Source of the DNA: Pegoplata infirma
Taxonomy: Eukaryota; Arthropoda; Insecta; Diptera; Anthomyiidae
DNA: 64,000 bases
Direction of reading: 5' to 3'
Assembly: GCA_963921195.1 (NCBI GenBank)
Contig: OY992537.1
Location: 48,365,943 to 48,429,942, forward strand
The position numbers and the translations under genes were made by a program. This document shows, piece after piece, positions 35,931 to 48,990 of this stretch. The stretch's first letter is position 1, and each line of letters starts with the position of its first letter. A model generated the notes under the pieces. The model was given only the letters and a program-made list of their open reading frames with translations. It was not told the origin of the DNA and did not search any database.

Positions 35931-36007
35931 ACAAACACAGACAAGCAGATAAATATATATCACTATAATGTCTTAGAAACCTTTACGGATCAATAATATA
36001 TATAAAT

Positions 36008-38716
36008 ACTAGCTGGCCCGGTCCGCGTTGCTGGCCCAAATATAAGATCAGAGTTATATTTCGTCTCGCTTCAAATATATAGCCCTGCAAAAAATATTTA
36101 ATTAATTTCTTGGCTTAGAAAAAATTTTGGGCGTGGTTTTAAAGACCCGATTAGGTAGATAATTCTTCAAATTATATTTTAGAAACTAAAAAAATACCAT
36201 GTCTTCGACTTTGCGAATTGTACAAATACCTCTTTAGTATCGTTACGAACAATACAAAAATAAATTACGCATATCCTTCGTTCTTATCGTAAGCTATTGT
36301 CTTGATCTCAAACAAACCTTCATAGTTTTCCCGAATTTTAAATTTTTCTGGGACACTTCCTCATTTACATTTCCTTAAAAACTTAATTACACTCAGAAAA
36401 TTATGTAAGTTACTATGTACATGTAAGTTGTTTGTATATTTTACAGTAGTTAGTTGTTTTGAACTACAAAGTCAGTTGTTTTTGTATGAAAAATATCAAA
36501 CAACTATTTTTGTTAGTTATTTTAAGTAGTTTTTATGAATAACTAACAAAAAATTACTGTGATGTAGTAACAGTTATTTAAAGTAGTTAATTTTATTTTT
36601 TTTTAAGTCTGAAAAATTTCCAAAGTTTTTTTTTCCCAAAAAATAAAAATAAATTTTCGTTTTTTTTATTTTTCACAACTTTTTTAAAAAAAAAAAAAAA
36701 AACACTTGGAAAAAATTTTGTCCTCATTTTTTTCTGAAAAATTAAAAAAATAAAAATAAATTTTCGTTTTTTTATTTTTCACAAAATAAAAAAAAACTTT
36801 GAAAAAATTTGGTCTTTAATTTTTTTTTTTTGAAAATTTAAAAAAAAAAAAAAATATTAAATTGATTATTTTATTTTTACTACATGTTAGTCGTTTTGAC
36901 TACAAATGTAAGTAGTTTTTACTACATAAGTCAGTTGTTTTTTTGTCAGTTAAAATAACTTACATTGTTAGTTGATTTAACTGAAAAAGTAGTTGACCCC
37001 AAAACAACTAACAAAGTAGTTATTTTAACTGACATTTTCAGTTAATTTTACTAACATAATTTTTTGAGTGTAGAATTATATTTAACATAAAAAATCCAAG
37101 GATTTAAAATCATTTCTACCAAGTTTAACCGGAATCTATTAAGAAATATTTTTTTTAATAGATCGAATTAGAGTAAAAATTAATTTGAGATATATATATT
37201 TTGAAAAAAGTGAGAGAGGACAATTTTTCTTTCCGAACAATTATATGCACTATTGCAAACATTTAAATAATAAAAAAATGCCAAATCTGAGGCCCTATGT
37301 TCCTTATAGGAATTTCAAGGATGATATATATATAAATCTGTCCAGGCGCTCTCAAGTGTTGCAAATTTAAAGGATATTGAAAAATGTGGGCTTTGAAGTG
37401 GGGAAGGACAATAATTATTTCCGCAAAAGCCTTACTTGTACTATGATGATCATTAAAGAAAAAATTTACCAAATCAGGCCAGTCGTTCTCCGATTTTAGA
37501 TGTATTGAAAAAAGTGGGAGTGGACAATTTTTCTGTCCGTAAAAACATAGTTGTACTATCACGAACGTCAACATATAAGTACTACTAATAGCCAAATCGG
37601 GCCAACCGTTCTTCGATTCCGAAATAAAAGTGGGCGTGAAAAATGTTTATTTCCGTTTAAACCTAAGTTGAGCTTTGACGAATATTTAAAAAAAAAATAG
37701 TCAAATCGATCCAGCCGTTCTCCGATTTTAGATATATCGAAAATAGGAGGCGTAAAGGGGGCGTTATTAATTTGTTTTCAGAAAAAACCTAAGACGAACA
37801 TTTAAAAAAAAAAATAAGACGAACATATAAAAAAAAATTTACCCAAATCGGTCAGTTCTCAAGTGATGCGATTACCAACGAACTACACTTTTATTTTATA
37901 ATTCTATATTTTAATTTTCTATGGATAAAATTTTATATGTATCGAAAAAAAGAGTGGGTGGAAAAATTTTCTTATCGTAAAAATCTTATTTGAATTTAAC
38001 CAACTCGGTCATCCATTCAAAAGTGGGAGTAAAAATGGAAAATTGTTCTTTACTATGACGAACATTAAAAACAAAATTAGACAAATTGATCCAGCCACTT
38101 CATGATTTAAAATATACTTATCGGGAAAAGTGAGCGTAAAAGTAGCCGTGGACAATTTTTCTTTCCTTATAAATCTTTTGCGGACCATAACCAAATCGGT
38201 CTATACTTTATAGTTCTTTCGATACATAGAAAAAAGTGGGCGTGGGAAATTTTACTATCAGTAAAAACCTTTGTTAAATTATGACGAACATTTTCAACAA
38301 AAATTAGCCAAAGTGGGCATGGTCAATTTCTTTTTTCGTAAAAACCAAAGTTGGAATGTGATGAAAATTCATTTAAGAAAATAGTCAATTTGGTACAGCC
38401 ATTCTCAGATTTTAGATAAATTAAAAAAGTGGGCGTAAAAGTGGGCGTGGTCGATTTTTCTTTCAGTAAAAACTTAAATTGGATTACTATGAACATTTAA
38501 ATTCGAAATTACTCAAATAGGTGCAGCCGTTTTCCGATTTTAGATAAATCGAAAAAAGTGGGCGTAAAAGTGGGCGTGGTCAATTTTTCTTTACGTAAAA
38601 ACCTAAGTTGGGCTATGACGAACATTTCAAAAAAAGAATTGTCCAAATAGGTCCAGCCGTTCTCAACTGATGCTGTTACCAACGAACGACAATTGATTTT
38701 TATTTATATAGATAAT
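36008..38716 (+). mobile_element. ACTAGCTGGCCCGG-started element with ~115-bp tandem units
   Basis: Begins ACTAGCTGGCCCGGTCCGCG and ends TTTATTTATATAGATA. From about 37150 to 38690, units repeat GGGCGTGGTCAATTTTTCTT, AAAAACCTAAGTTG, TATGACGAACATTT and CAGCCGTTCTCCGATTTTAG with a period of roughly 110-125 bp. A TACACTCAG MITE sits at 36388-37072. The ends resemble a repeat type common in insects; I cannot assign the class. Frames at 37263-37595 and nearby are chance readings. Confidence 0.65.
36388..37072. mobile_element. TACACTCAGAAAATTATGTA MITE (685 bp)
   Basis: TA-flanked ends TACACTCAGAAAATTATG and CATAATTTTTTGAGTGTA. The interior repeats AGTAGTT/AACTAAC words near both ends and AT-rich homopolymer blocks in the middle. 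Confidence 0.8.
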
Positions 38717-39057
38717 GGGGTCCTCGATCGATATTTCAAAGTGTTTTGCATGGAATGACAAATTTATAAAGCGTTATTTTTTCTGATTTTTTTTTTTTTT
38801 TCAGAAAAAAACACCCATTTTAACAGCAAAACACTGTCATGATTAAATGGTTTGGGCAAGAGTACAAACTTCGCAGACATTTTTCACCGAAGGATCTCCA
38901 ATTTTCAAGTTTCCTATTTTCAAGTTTTTGCCAATTTTTTTCAGGAAATATAAAATATGCGAACAGTTATATTTCCAAATTTCAAAAGTCTGGAATAAAT
39001 ATTTTACTTTTTTCCTCCTCTTATCCCCCTTAGAAATGGAATATTGAAAAAGCATTT

Positions 39058-39830
39058 TTTCTATACGAAAAATGTCTCAGATTTTAAGACTTTTTCTCTA
39101 CGTGAAATGTGTCAGAATCTGAGAATATTTCTATTCGAAAAATGTCTCAGAATCTAAGAATTTTTCTATACGAAAAACATCTTAGAATCTAAAATTTTTA
39201 TTTTTCCGAAAAATGTCTCAGAATCTGAGTTTTTCTATACGAAAATTGTTTTAGAATCTGAAAAATTTTCTATACAAAAAATATCTCTGAATCTGAAATT
39301 TTTTTTATACGAAAAATGTTATAGAATTTGAGTATTTTTATATTCGACAAAAAAACTGTTTTAGAATATAAGGCTTTTTCTATACGAAAATGTTTTAGAA
39401 TCAGATTCTTTCTCTATACGAAAAATAACTCACAATCTAAGATATTTTCTATAGAAAAAATATCTTAGAATCTGAGACTTTTTCTATATGAGAAATGCCT
39501 TAGATTCTGAGAATTTTTCTATACGCAACAATTATGCAAAAACTATTTTGGAATCTGAGATTTTTTTATACAAAAAGTATCCCAGAATCTGAGACTATTT
39601 AGGTAGGAAAAATTTCTATGAATTTGAGACTTTTTATATCTTAGAATCTCTAATGTTTTCTATACTAAAAATTACTCAGAATCTGAGACTTTGTGTGAAG
39701 GAAAAATGTCTATGACTTTTCTCTTTGACTTTTTATTAAGAGCAAATTTCTCCTATAGAAAAGTCTCAGATTTAGGCTATTTCTATACGAAAAATGTATT
39801 AAAATCTGAGACTTTTTAACATGATATTGT
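39058..39830 (+). repeat. Diverged minisatellite, ~35-40-bp unit (TTTTTCTATACGAAAAATGTCTCAGAATCTGAGA)
   Basis: About 20 units, each with CTATACGAAAAATG, TCTCAGAATCTGAGA-like palindrome and a T-run. Same unit type appears at 6060-6260 and 50100-51000. Confidence 0.85.
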
Positions 39831-41345
39831 TTTAAGGCTGATGTCTAATTTTAAAAGAGTTGCAGGACGCCACCGCAGTTTGACTATATAAGCTAACAAT
39901 TAACGAAAAAGAAAACAAGAATTACTATTTTCATTTTCTTAAAACCAAAACTTTTAATAACTTGGGTTTGTAACTTGGATAATAATTCACCTCGTGGTGA
40001 ATTAAACCGTTTTCACCAGTTGGTGAATAAAAAGTAATATAAATATTTTTCAACTAAAAAATTTTTTTGATTCATCAATTTTTTTTTATATTTTTTTTTT
40101 TTATCAAAATTTTTTTGTTTTTTCATAAATTTTTTTTTTTCATCAGTTTTTTTTTCATTAATTTTTTTTTTTATCAAAATTTTTTTTTCATAAATTTATT
40201 TTATCATATTTTTGTTCATAAATTTTTTTTCATCAAATTTTTTATTATCAATTTTTTTCTCACCAAAAACTTTTTTTTTCATATTTTTTTTAATCAATTT
40301 TTTTTTACATCAAAAAATTTTTCTTTTCTCAGAAAAATTCATCAAAAACTTTTTTTCAGCAAAATTTTTTTTTCACCAAAAATTTTGGTGAAAAAAAATT
40401 TTGTTTTTTTTTTTAACAAAATTTCGTTCTTCGTAAAAAAAATCATTTTTTTTACCAAAACTACTTTTTCACCAAGTCAAAGCTTTTCGCATAAAAATTT
40501 CCCATTTGTTTATCAAATGTAGTTTTTTTCATCAATTTTTTTTATTCATCAAACTTTTTTTTTCATCAAATTTTTTTTTCATCAAACTTTTTTTCATCAA
40601 ACTTTTTTTTTCATAAATTTTTTTTAATTTTTTTAATTTTTTTTTTCATCAATTTTTTTCATAAAATTTTTTTTTCATTAATTTTTGTTTTCGTCAATTT
40701 TTTTTCATCCAAAATTTTTTTTTTTCATAAATTTTTTTTTTTCATAAATTTTTTTTTTCATCAATTTTTTTGTTTTTCCATCATTTTTTTTTCATAAATT
40801 TTGTTTCATTTATTTTTTTCATCAAATTATTTTTTCATAAATTTTTTTTATCATATTTTTGTTCATAAATTTTTTTTTCATCAAATTTTTTTATCAAATT
40901 TTTTATTATCAATTTTTTTCTCACCAAAAAATTTTTTTTCATATTTTTTTTACATCAAAAATTTTTTCTTTTCTCAGAAAAATTCATCAAAAACTTTTTT
41001 CATCAAATTTTTTGTCACCAAAAATTTTGGGTTCATTTATTTTTTTTTAACATAATTTTGTTTTTCGTGAAAAAAAAAATCATACCAAAACTACTTTTTC
41101 ACCAAGTCTAAGCTTTTCCCATAAAAATTTTCCATTTGTTTGTTTATCAAATGTACATAAAACAAGTGAGAGTGTTATATTCTTTGGTGCCGAATCTTTT
41201 ATACTCTCCAAAATGTAAAAACACTTTTTTGCACTTATTTTTGCACTCATTTACGAAATGTACAGCTCTTTTGGTTTTTTAATGGGGTCCTCGACTGAAA
41301 TTTCAATTCGTTTTGCATGGAATAGCAAGTAATATAAATTTATTT
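39810..41345 (+). mobile_element. Composite element C, fullest copy
   Basis: Order: ACATGATATTGTTTTAAGGC, AGAGTTGCAGGACGCC, AAGAATTACTATTTTCATTT, the palindromes CACCTCGTGGTG and CACCAGTTGGTG, a CATCAA/T-run minisatellite (40045-41040), ACTTTTTCACCAAGTCTAAG, AAAACAAGTGAGAGTGTTAT, ATACTCTCCAAAATG and GCATGGAATAGCAAG. The same order recurs at 47985 and, broken, at 61986. No coding capacity; long F-rich frames are artefacts. Confidence 0.75.
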
Positions 41346-41478
41346 TTTTTAAAAAAACTTTGCTTTGGCAAGTATACCCAAATCTTCCGCAAAACATTAT
41401 CATGAATTAATGTTATGAGCAAGAGAACAAAATTCGCAGGCATTTTTACAGAAAAATGTGAAATTTTCTTTAAAACTA

Positions 41479-42622
41479 CCCGGTGAAAAATGTTCATATA
41501 TGCACATACATGATTCATATGTGATCAAATATGAAAAATATGTGATCATACATGCTCCATATGAATACATGTATGAAGCAATATTTCTTGATTTTTTTTC
41601 ATATATGCTGATGTATGCAAACACATATGCACACATCTGCACATACATATGTCTGGGACTTATAAAATTTTCCAAAAAAAATTCCAAAATGATTTGAACT
41701 GAAATTTTGAACTGAATTTTTTTACTCCAAAACACAAAAAAAAAACTTTGAAAATTTTCAAAAAAATTTTCAGAAATGTACACATTTGCACATATATGAC
41801 TTGTAATTCCATGTGTATCCCGATGTTTGAATTTTTCATAGGACTTAGAAAATTTTTCAACATTTTTTTTCTAAAAACATTTTTTAATGATTTTTTACTA
41901 CAAACACTTGGTACTTCAAAAATTAAAAAAAAAATCCGAAAGTCTCGACTTAAAATTTTTTTTTTCTAAAAACATTTTTTAATTATTTTTTTTTATTACA
42001 AACCGAAAAAGGGTTGCCAAAAAGATTTTGTGTCTGGGACTTTAAAAAAATTGTTTTGGAACTTTGAAAATTAAAAAAAAATCCAAAAGCATTCCAAAAT
42101 CAAAAAAAAAGTTTTTTTTTTTTTTAACTTTAAAAAAACTTTTAAGACTTCGAAAATTTTTCAAAAATTGTGAAACATTGTTTTTCTAAAGTGAAATCTC
42201 GTTCGAACAGGATTTCGATCATATTGTTCTGCATCATTTTATACACAACCGTATGATCGAAATCTCATTCGAGCGAGATTTCAGCTCAGGTGTGGATTGG
42301 GTACAAAACAATTTTTATGAAATTCTTTACTCCAAAATGCAAAACGGAATTAAAAAAAATATATGTAACATATGTGACCATATATGTCCATATATTTACA
42401 TATGCCGCCAATTTTCGCATTTGCTTCATATATGTAATACATATGGACGAGCATACATGAATAATATATGAATAACATCTGACATTTTTCACCGGGATAT
42501 GAAAAAAAATCAAGAAATATTGCTTCATATATGTATTCATATGGAGCATATATGATCACATATTTTTCATATGTGATCACATATGAAACATGTATGTGCA
42601 TATATGAACATTTTTCACCGGG
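41479..42622. mobile_element. CCCGGTGAAAAATG TIR element with CATATATG repeats
   Basis: TA then CCCGGTGAAAAATGTTCATA on the left, TATGAACATTTTTCACCGGG then TA on the right. The first ~130 bp and the last ~125 bp are inverse. The TIRs are saturated with CATATG, ATATGTGATCA and related words. It also contains another right end (CATTTTTCACCGGG) at 42483-42496. Confidence 0.8.
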
Positions 42623-43146
42623 TATGTTTGAATTTTTCTCAGGACTTAGAAAATTTTTCAAAATTTATTTTCTAAAAACAGTTTTTAATGACTTTTACTA
42701 CAAACACTTGGTACTTCGAAAATTAAAAAAAAAAAACTTAGAAAATTTTTCAACATTTTATTTTCTTAAAACATTTTTTAATTATTTTTTTATTACAAAC
42801 CGAAAAAAAGTTGCAAAAAAAATTAGAACTTTGAAAATTAAAAAAAAAAAATCAAAAGCATTTCAAAATCAAAAAAAAAAATAGAAAAAGTTTTTTTCCG
42901 AACTTCAAAAAGTAAGAATTCGAAAATTTTTCAAAAATTGTGAAATATTTTTTTTTAAACAATTTTTATGAAATTCTTTACCCCAAAATGAAAAACGAAA
43001 TTAAAAAAATATATGTTACATATGTGACCATATATGTCCATATATTTACATATGCCGCCAATTTTCGCATTTGCTTCATATATGTAATACATATGGGCGA
43101 GCATATATGAATAATATATGAATAACATCTGACATTTTTCACCGGG
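42623..43146. repeat. Partial duplicate of the CCCGGTG element
   Basis: 42625-42790 repeats 41826-41990 (both with GACTTAGAAAATTTTTCAA and CTACAAACACTTGGTACTTC). 42957-43146 repeats 42304-42496 (CATATGCCGCCAATTTTCGC, AATAACATCTGACATTTTTC, then ACCGGG). Confidence 0.8.
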
Positions 43147-44409
43147 TAAACAAAAATTTTTGTGCGTTTAATGGTTTTAAAAAGTAGTACTTGTAAAACG
43201 AGAATATGGTCATGAAAAATTAAGCTCCATTTTATATGCTATCGAATTTATTGGCTTGTCGGGAACCTTCGGAAGATCTGATGCCCTGAGCACGTGCCGC
43301 GCATGCCCTAATGGTTAAACAAGTTAGCTTAAACATAATTAATTCCCCAATCTCCCTTTTTAGGGTGCATTATTTCTTTTTAAAAAATATCTTAAAACCA
43401 TTAAAAATATGCATTTTATGGGACAAAATGTTCAACGCATATTCCGTGCATCAAATTTTACGGGGGTCATCAAAGATTTGATGTACCTTAAATTTAACTA
43501 TTACCATTTTATAAAATTTAAAAAAAAAATGTATGGGTTAATTTTACAACTTTGCTTTCCATGATGAACTTCCTGACCCCTAGTGAAATTTTATGCAAAA
43601 AATATTCGTATAACATTTTAATCGCTTTAATGCATTTTTAAAATTAAACTTTGCAGGGTATCAAACTTATCGACAAGGCCGACCTTAACTTTATTCTGCA
43701 TTTTTCAGATTTTAATTAATTTTTTTTGTGTTAGCAAGAATATTAATGACTTTTAATTTTTCATAAAATCATGATTTATTTTTTTGTTTTTCTTTTTATT
43801 TAATTTATTTTAATTAATTTATAATTTTATTTTATATACTCATGATTAAGATGTAATGAAATGAGAAACATAATCCAAAAGAAAACATCTCTATAAAACC
43901 AAAAGGAAATTTTTTACAAAAATAAAAAGAAAATCAAAAAAAAAATTCAAACCATAAATAAACTTTGGCGAACCCTCATTAGCTGGGGTTCTTGTTTTTT
44001 TTTTTTTTTTTTTTTTAATAAATTCTTTGGTAAGAAATCTTTCACTCCTCCATTATATTAATAACCACCATGGTTGGTTTTTATTCATTTGTGGGTCTAT
44101 TGTATTTAAGACAATTCTTCAGATTTCATCTTTTCTTATTCATTTTAATTTTTTATTTTTTTTGGTTTTTATGAAGTGCTAATAAAGATGTAAATTAAAC
44201 AAAATTTACCCCCACCATTAAGATTTTATAGAAAAAACAAAAGCAAATCATGATTATATGTACTTAAAGAAATTAAAAAAAAAGAAAAATGTCTGTCTAA
44301 AAACTAGTAGAAACAATAGCCTTAAAATAATCCTTAACATTATTTATTTTTTTTTTTGCACATTCTAGGCTGCCACTTCTCTATTTAATAAAAGCTAAAT
44401 GTAGAAAAA

Positions 44410-45291
44410 AACAAGTAGAAAAGTTAAATTCGACTTGGCCGAATTTATGAATACCCTCCACAATGCCCTTTTTAAGTTATAGTAAATTTTCTTGAGTGAA
44501 AAAATAACATTTTTGATTAAAAATATTTTATTTTGTTTAAAAAACTTTTTTTTTAACTAATTTTTGAAAAAAAAAAAAAAATAATTTACTAAATTTTTTT
44601 TTTGAGTGTAAAAAATGTTTTGAGTGTAAAATTTTTTTCGAGTGTATTTTTTTTTCTTTTAGTGTAAAAATATTTTTGAGTGACAAAAATGCGTTGTAAA
44701 ATATTTTTTTGACTTGCCAATGTTTTTAAAACCTGTTTAACGGGGTTTCAAACACGTGAATTTAAGGTGAGGCGAATCTGAAATTTACGGTTTTGCTAAT
44801 AACTTTGGAACCCCTGGACTGATTTGGCTGAAATTTAAAACGAACCAGACGACAGGAACGGCAAATATATGTGCCACACTTCAGCACCCTCAGAATTGCC
44901 GTTCGAAAGTTACCGTGTGTTTTATCTCGTAAATTCCAGAAAAACCCTTGCCGAAATTCACTCATTTGCTTATAACTTTTGAACCACTGGACCGATTTCG
45001 CTGGATTGCAATACCAACCTGACCAGGTAAATGCCCAACATATATGCCAAACTTCAGGAGCCTCCGTAAAGTCTTTGAAAAGTTAGCGTGTTTTCAACAG
45101 ACAGACAGACAGACAGACAGACGGACAGACGGACGGACGGACGGACGGACGGACATCGCTAGATCGTCTTAAAATCGATCGAGGATCATGAATATATATA
45201 CTTTATGGGGTCCTAGACCAATATTTCGAGGTGTTACAAACGGAATGACAAACTTATATATACCCTCTATCACTAGAGTGGAGGGTATAAA
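44410..45291 (+). mobile_element. Repeat family A, complete copy (mini-me-like) with GACA/GGAC microsatellite
   Basis: Starts ACAAGTAGAAAAGTTAAATT, has ATACCCTCCACAATGCC near the left end and ends ACTAGAGTGGAGGGTATAAA, so the ends carry complementary ATACCCTCCAC/GTGGAGGGTAT blocks. It contains a (GACA)n(GGAC)n tract at 45098-45154. No coding capacity. A GTCY-type proto-microsatellite inside a non-coding element recalls dipteran mini-me repeats; this is by analogy only. Copies: 26318 (broken), 59551 (broken) and 62513 (inverted). Confidence 0.75.
45098..45154 (+). repeat. (GACA)n/(GGAC)n microsatellite
   Basis: A pure run of GACA units passes into GGAC units inside the family A element. The same site in the inverted copy at 62649-62720 carries (GTCC)n then (GTCT)n, so the expansion belongs to the element. 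Confidence 0.9.
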
Positions 45292-47009
45292 AAATAGTAA
45301 ATTGTCCGTCATTAAGACAAAGAAACCACAATAGAATTTTATAGGCTTTTAAATTGAATAAAAAAATATACTACTACATAAGAAGATTAAAAAATACAAT
45401 AATAAAATGCCTCGGACACCAATTTTAACTATATTCTCAAATTTTTTGACAGAAGATTTAAACAGAAAGAAACTGATACTTAAAAAACATACTTAAAATA
45501 AGTAAGATTTTTATAGACCAATTTTGAATATCAATTTGCTAAAATTTATAAAAATTGGTGATGGCTCTTATTCAGTTCAGTGAAATTGTTTACGAGCATC
45601 GTAATAGTGCATCTGTTCAGTTATTCAGTTGTAGAAAATAACATTTTACCGCGTTTTCACTGATTCTGTTTGCTGAATTTTAAAATATTTTTAAACATAT
45701 TTGAAGCAGATTATTTTGTTATTTTACAGAAATAACACTAGTTTACAAAATAAATAAAAAAAAAAATCTGCGCACGAACGCATCACCAACGCTAACGTGA
45801 ATGCAAGGCTGAAAAAATGAAATTTTGTAAATCACTACGTTTTTGCGTTTAATCTTTACGTTATCACTTGAAATGTCAATTATATTAGAATCGTCTGAAA
45901 TTGTCTGCCCATTTTGTAGGGGATACACACCCATTTTCGTGGGGAAACACATATATAAGATAAGGCAACACCAGCAAAGAGAATATTTGAGAAACAAGAA
46001 AATAAAAAAAAGTAAACAAAAGAAATTTTATTTTTTGAATTTCATGGGATTCCTGAATTGAAACTGGGCGCCATGAAATAAGTCCCAGGAAAAAAATTAA
46101 ACAAATTCCATACGATTTGGGAGTTATTTCATTATACGGGCGTAGAGAAAGCGCCGCAGGCTAAAAAATTTTACAAGAGATTAAAAAAAATCAAATTAAA
46201 ATGTTAAATTTTTTTTTTTTAAAAATGCTAAAAATGCTAAAAAATTTTAAAAAAAGTGCTAAACCAACACTTGGCACTTTTTTCCAAAACTTTAGTCCAA
46301 CTTAAGTCCAAAAAAATAGTGCTAGATCTAGCACTAAAAGTGCTAAAATGACATCACTGTGTTGTATTTTAAACATAAATTAGTTGAAAACAGCTACGCA
46401 CAGTGCTTCGTTCCCATATAACGAAGGGACAAAAATAGAAGAAGTTGTCACATATTTTTGAAATTTGGTACACGTGCATAAAACGTCTTAGTTAAGAAAA
46501 ATATGAATTTTTGGAAAAATCGGTGCAAGGACACGCCTACCGCCCATGTGTCCTGAAATTGAAAAAAATAATTTTAGCTTCAATAATGGCCACAAAATTA
46601 CAAAAAGTGGTCATGCTGATACACATTCAACTAGCAACTTGTGTATAAATTTTCATTTAAATCGGAGCAAGGACTCAAGGCCCTGCCATATATCCTTTTT
46701 CTTTAAAACGCTATAACACCTTCGAAAATTGTCCGATCGTAAAAAAACTTAGTAAGCAAATTAATATTCCTTAGATATATACTAAAACCAAATTTGGGCA
46801 AAACCGGATCAGTAGTGTGGAAAATATAAACACATCCTTTTTTTAAAAAATAAGTTATTTTTATTTTTTATGTCGTCCAGAATAAGTCAAAGAAATGTAT
46901 TAAATCAACTTCTGAGCTACATAATGTTTATACATGTCTTAAGTACAATTAGTCCTTATTTCAAATATTCTTATAAAATTCAATAAAACGAGCGTTTAAA
47001 GGTTAATAC

Positions 47010-47830
47010 ACTGTGCAACAAATTTGGGGTCACTTTCACGGAGTGTATCTTATATTGAACAAAACAAAAAATGAAAGTATACCATTCGTAAACCAAAACC
47101 CATGAATTGTTTTGAAGTCTTTAAAATAAGGCGATTGGAATGATTAAAAAAATCTATATACCTTTAAGTGGTTTTCATAAGAATATTTTACAAATGGAAT
47201 GAAATGACCCCTGACAATGGGAGATAGAGGGTTAATATGTTCTAAGAAAAAAGAAACATCGAATTTTACTGAATACATCTATTAACAGTAAGCTTAGAAG
47301 TACATTTGTTACATTATTTTAAATTATTTCACACGATTTTGGTGAAATACAATTTAACAATTTAAAATAAAAAGTTTTACTTTTTTAAGCATTTTGCTTT
47401 TATCTCATGAACTTTTGGTCTTTTACAACTAATAATGAAATTCTATGCAGAAATTTTTGTATAACTTGTTAACCCTTTAATCGAAAGTGTAAGTGTTATT
47501 CTACGAGGGTATTTGGAAAAGGGACTAAAGTGACCCCAAAAATGGGAGATATAGGGTTAATATATTCTTAGAAAAGAACCGTAATCCAATTTTACCAAAG
47601 ACATCTATTAACCTCATTAAGCACAAAATTAAATTTAATATTTTTTTTTACTTATTCTGAAAGACTTCTTCTGAACGCCTTTGAAAAAAAAAAAAATTAA
47701 AAACTTCAGTGGGCCATAAAAAAAACTCGAGCTAAATTTTCGAAATTCTTCAAGGGTTTTGGTCGTCTAATAATATACTTTCATTTTGCTTTTTTACCCA
47801 TTTAAAACATAAAATCGTGTTGCACAATGA
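47010..47830. mobile_element. CACTGTGCAACA-ended element with internal direct repeat
   Basis: CACTGTGCAACAAATTTGGG on the left, GTGTTGCACAATGA on the right. Two internal direct copies of TGGGAGATAGAGGGTTAATA and CATCTATTAAC start at about 47218 and 47541. Ends are short, so the assignment is tentative. Confidence 0.45.
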
Positions 47831-48990
47831 TATTAAATAGTGTTAAATGACTGAATTTTGAGTAAAAATCATGAATTTAGGCATTTAAAAATCACATTTT
47901 TTTTTAATTTGTGGTCAAAAGTGGGCCCTAATTTTTGAATACGCTGTTAGACAAGAGTATAAACTAAGAAAAAATCGACAAAAAAAATATATAATTTTAT
48001 ATAATTTTAACATGATAATGTTTTTAAAAAAAGTTGCAGGACGCCACCTAAGTTTGACTATATAAGCTAACAATTAACGAAAAAGAAAACAAGAATTACT
48101 ATTTCCATTTTCTTAAAACCAAAAATTTTAATAACTTGGGTTTGTAACTTGGATAATAATTCACCTCGTGGTGAATAAAACAGTTTTTCACCAGCTGGTG
48201 AATAAAATGTAACACAATTATTTTTCAACAAAAAAAAAAATTTTTTTCATCATTTTTTTTTTATCAATTTTTTTTTTTTCATTAATTTTTTCATCAAAAA
48301 AATTTTTTTTTTCAACAAATTAATTTTTTTTCCATTAAATTTTTTTATCCATTAATTTTTTTTTTTTCATAAATTTTTTTTTTCCATAAAATTTTTTTTT
48401 CATCAAACTTTTTTTTTATCATAATTTTCTTTTTATCAATTTTTTTTTCATCATTTTTTTTTTCATCAAATTTTTTTTCACGAAATTTTTTTTTTCATCA
48501 ATTTTTTTTTTCATTAATTTTTTTTTTCATGAATTTTTTTTTTCATCAACATTTTTTTTCATAATTTTTATTTATCATATTTTTTTCATCAATTTTTTTT
48601 ATCATATTTTTTTCATCAATTTTTTTTCATCAAATTTTTTTTATCAAATTTTTTATTATCAATTTTTTTCCAATTTTTTTTTTTTCATAAATTTTTTAAT
48701 CAAAATTTTTTTTCACCAAAAATTTTGGGTTCATTAAATTTATTTTAACATAATTTTGTTTTTCGTGAAAAAAAAAATAATTTTTTTTTACCAAAACTAC
48801 TTTTTTACCGAGTCTAAGCTTTTTGCGTAAAAATTTTCCATTTGTTTATCAAATGTACATAAAACAAGTGAGAGTGGTATATTCTTTGGAGCCGAATCTG
48901 TTATACTCTCCAAAATGTAAAAACACTTTTTACACTTATTTTTTCACTCACTTACGAAATGTACAGCTCTTTTGTTTTTTTAATGGGGCC

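Larger units (their letters stand above)
32640..36007 (+). mobile_element. Composite element C copy, interrupted by nested palindromes and a family B copy
   Basis: The left end (TTTAACATGATAATGTTT, AAAAGTTGCAGAACGCC) stops near 32755. Element C resumes at about 33955 with ATTAACAAAAAAGAAAATAA, then TTACCAGCTGGTGAATAAAA and the large CATCAAT minisatellite. Next come ATCAATAATATATATAAATA and, after a further insertion, TAATGGGGTCCTCGATCG at 38713. Confidence 0.65.

Noticed and set aside
37263..37595. 110-codon minus-strand frame
   Set aside because: It lies across diverged ~115-bp tandem units and the unit frame is not maintained in the neighbouring units.
41400..42661. Several Y/M/H-rich frames with repeated YMHIH and CTYICL-type strings
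   Set aside because: They are the CATATATG repeats of the CCCGGTG element seen in six frames.
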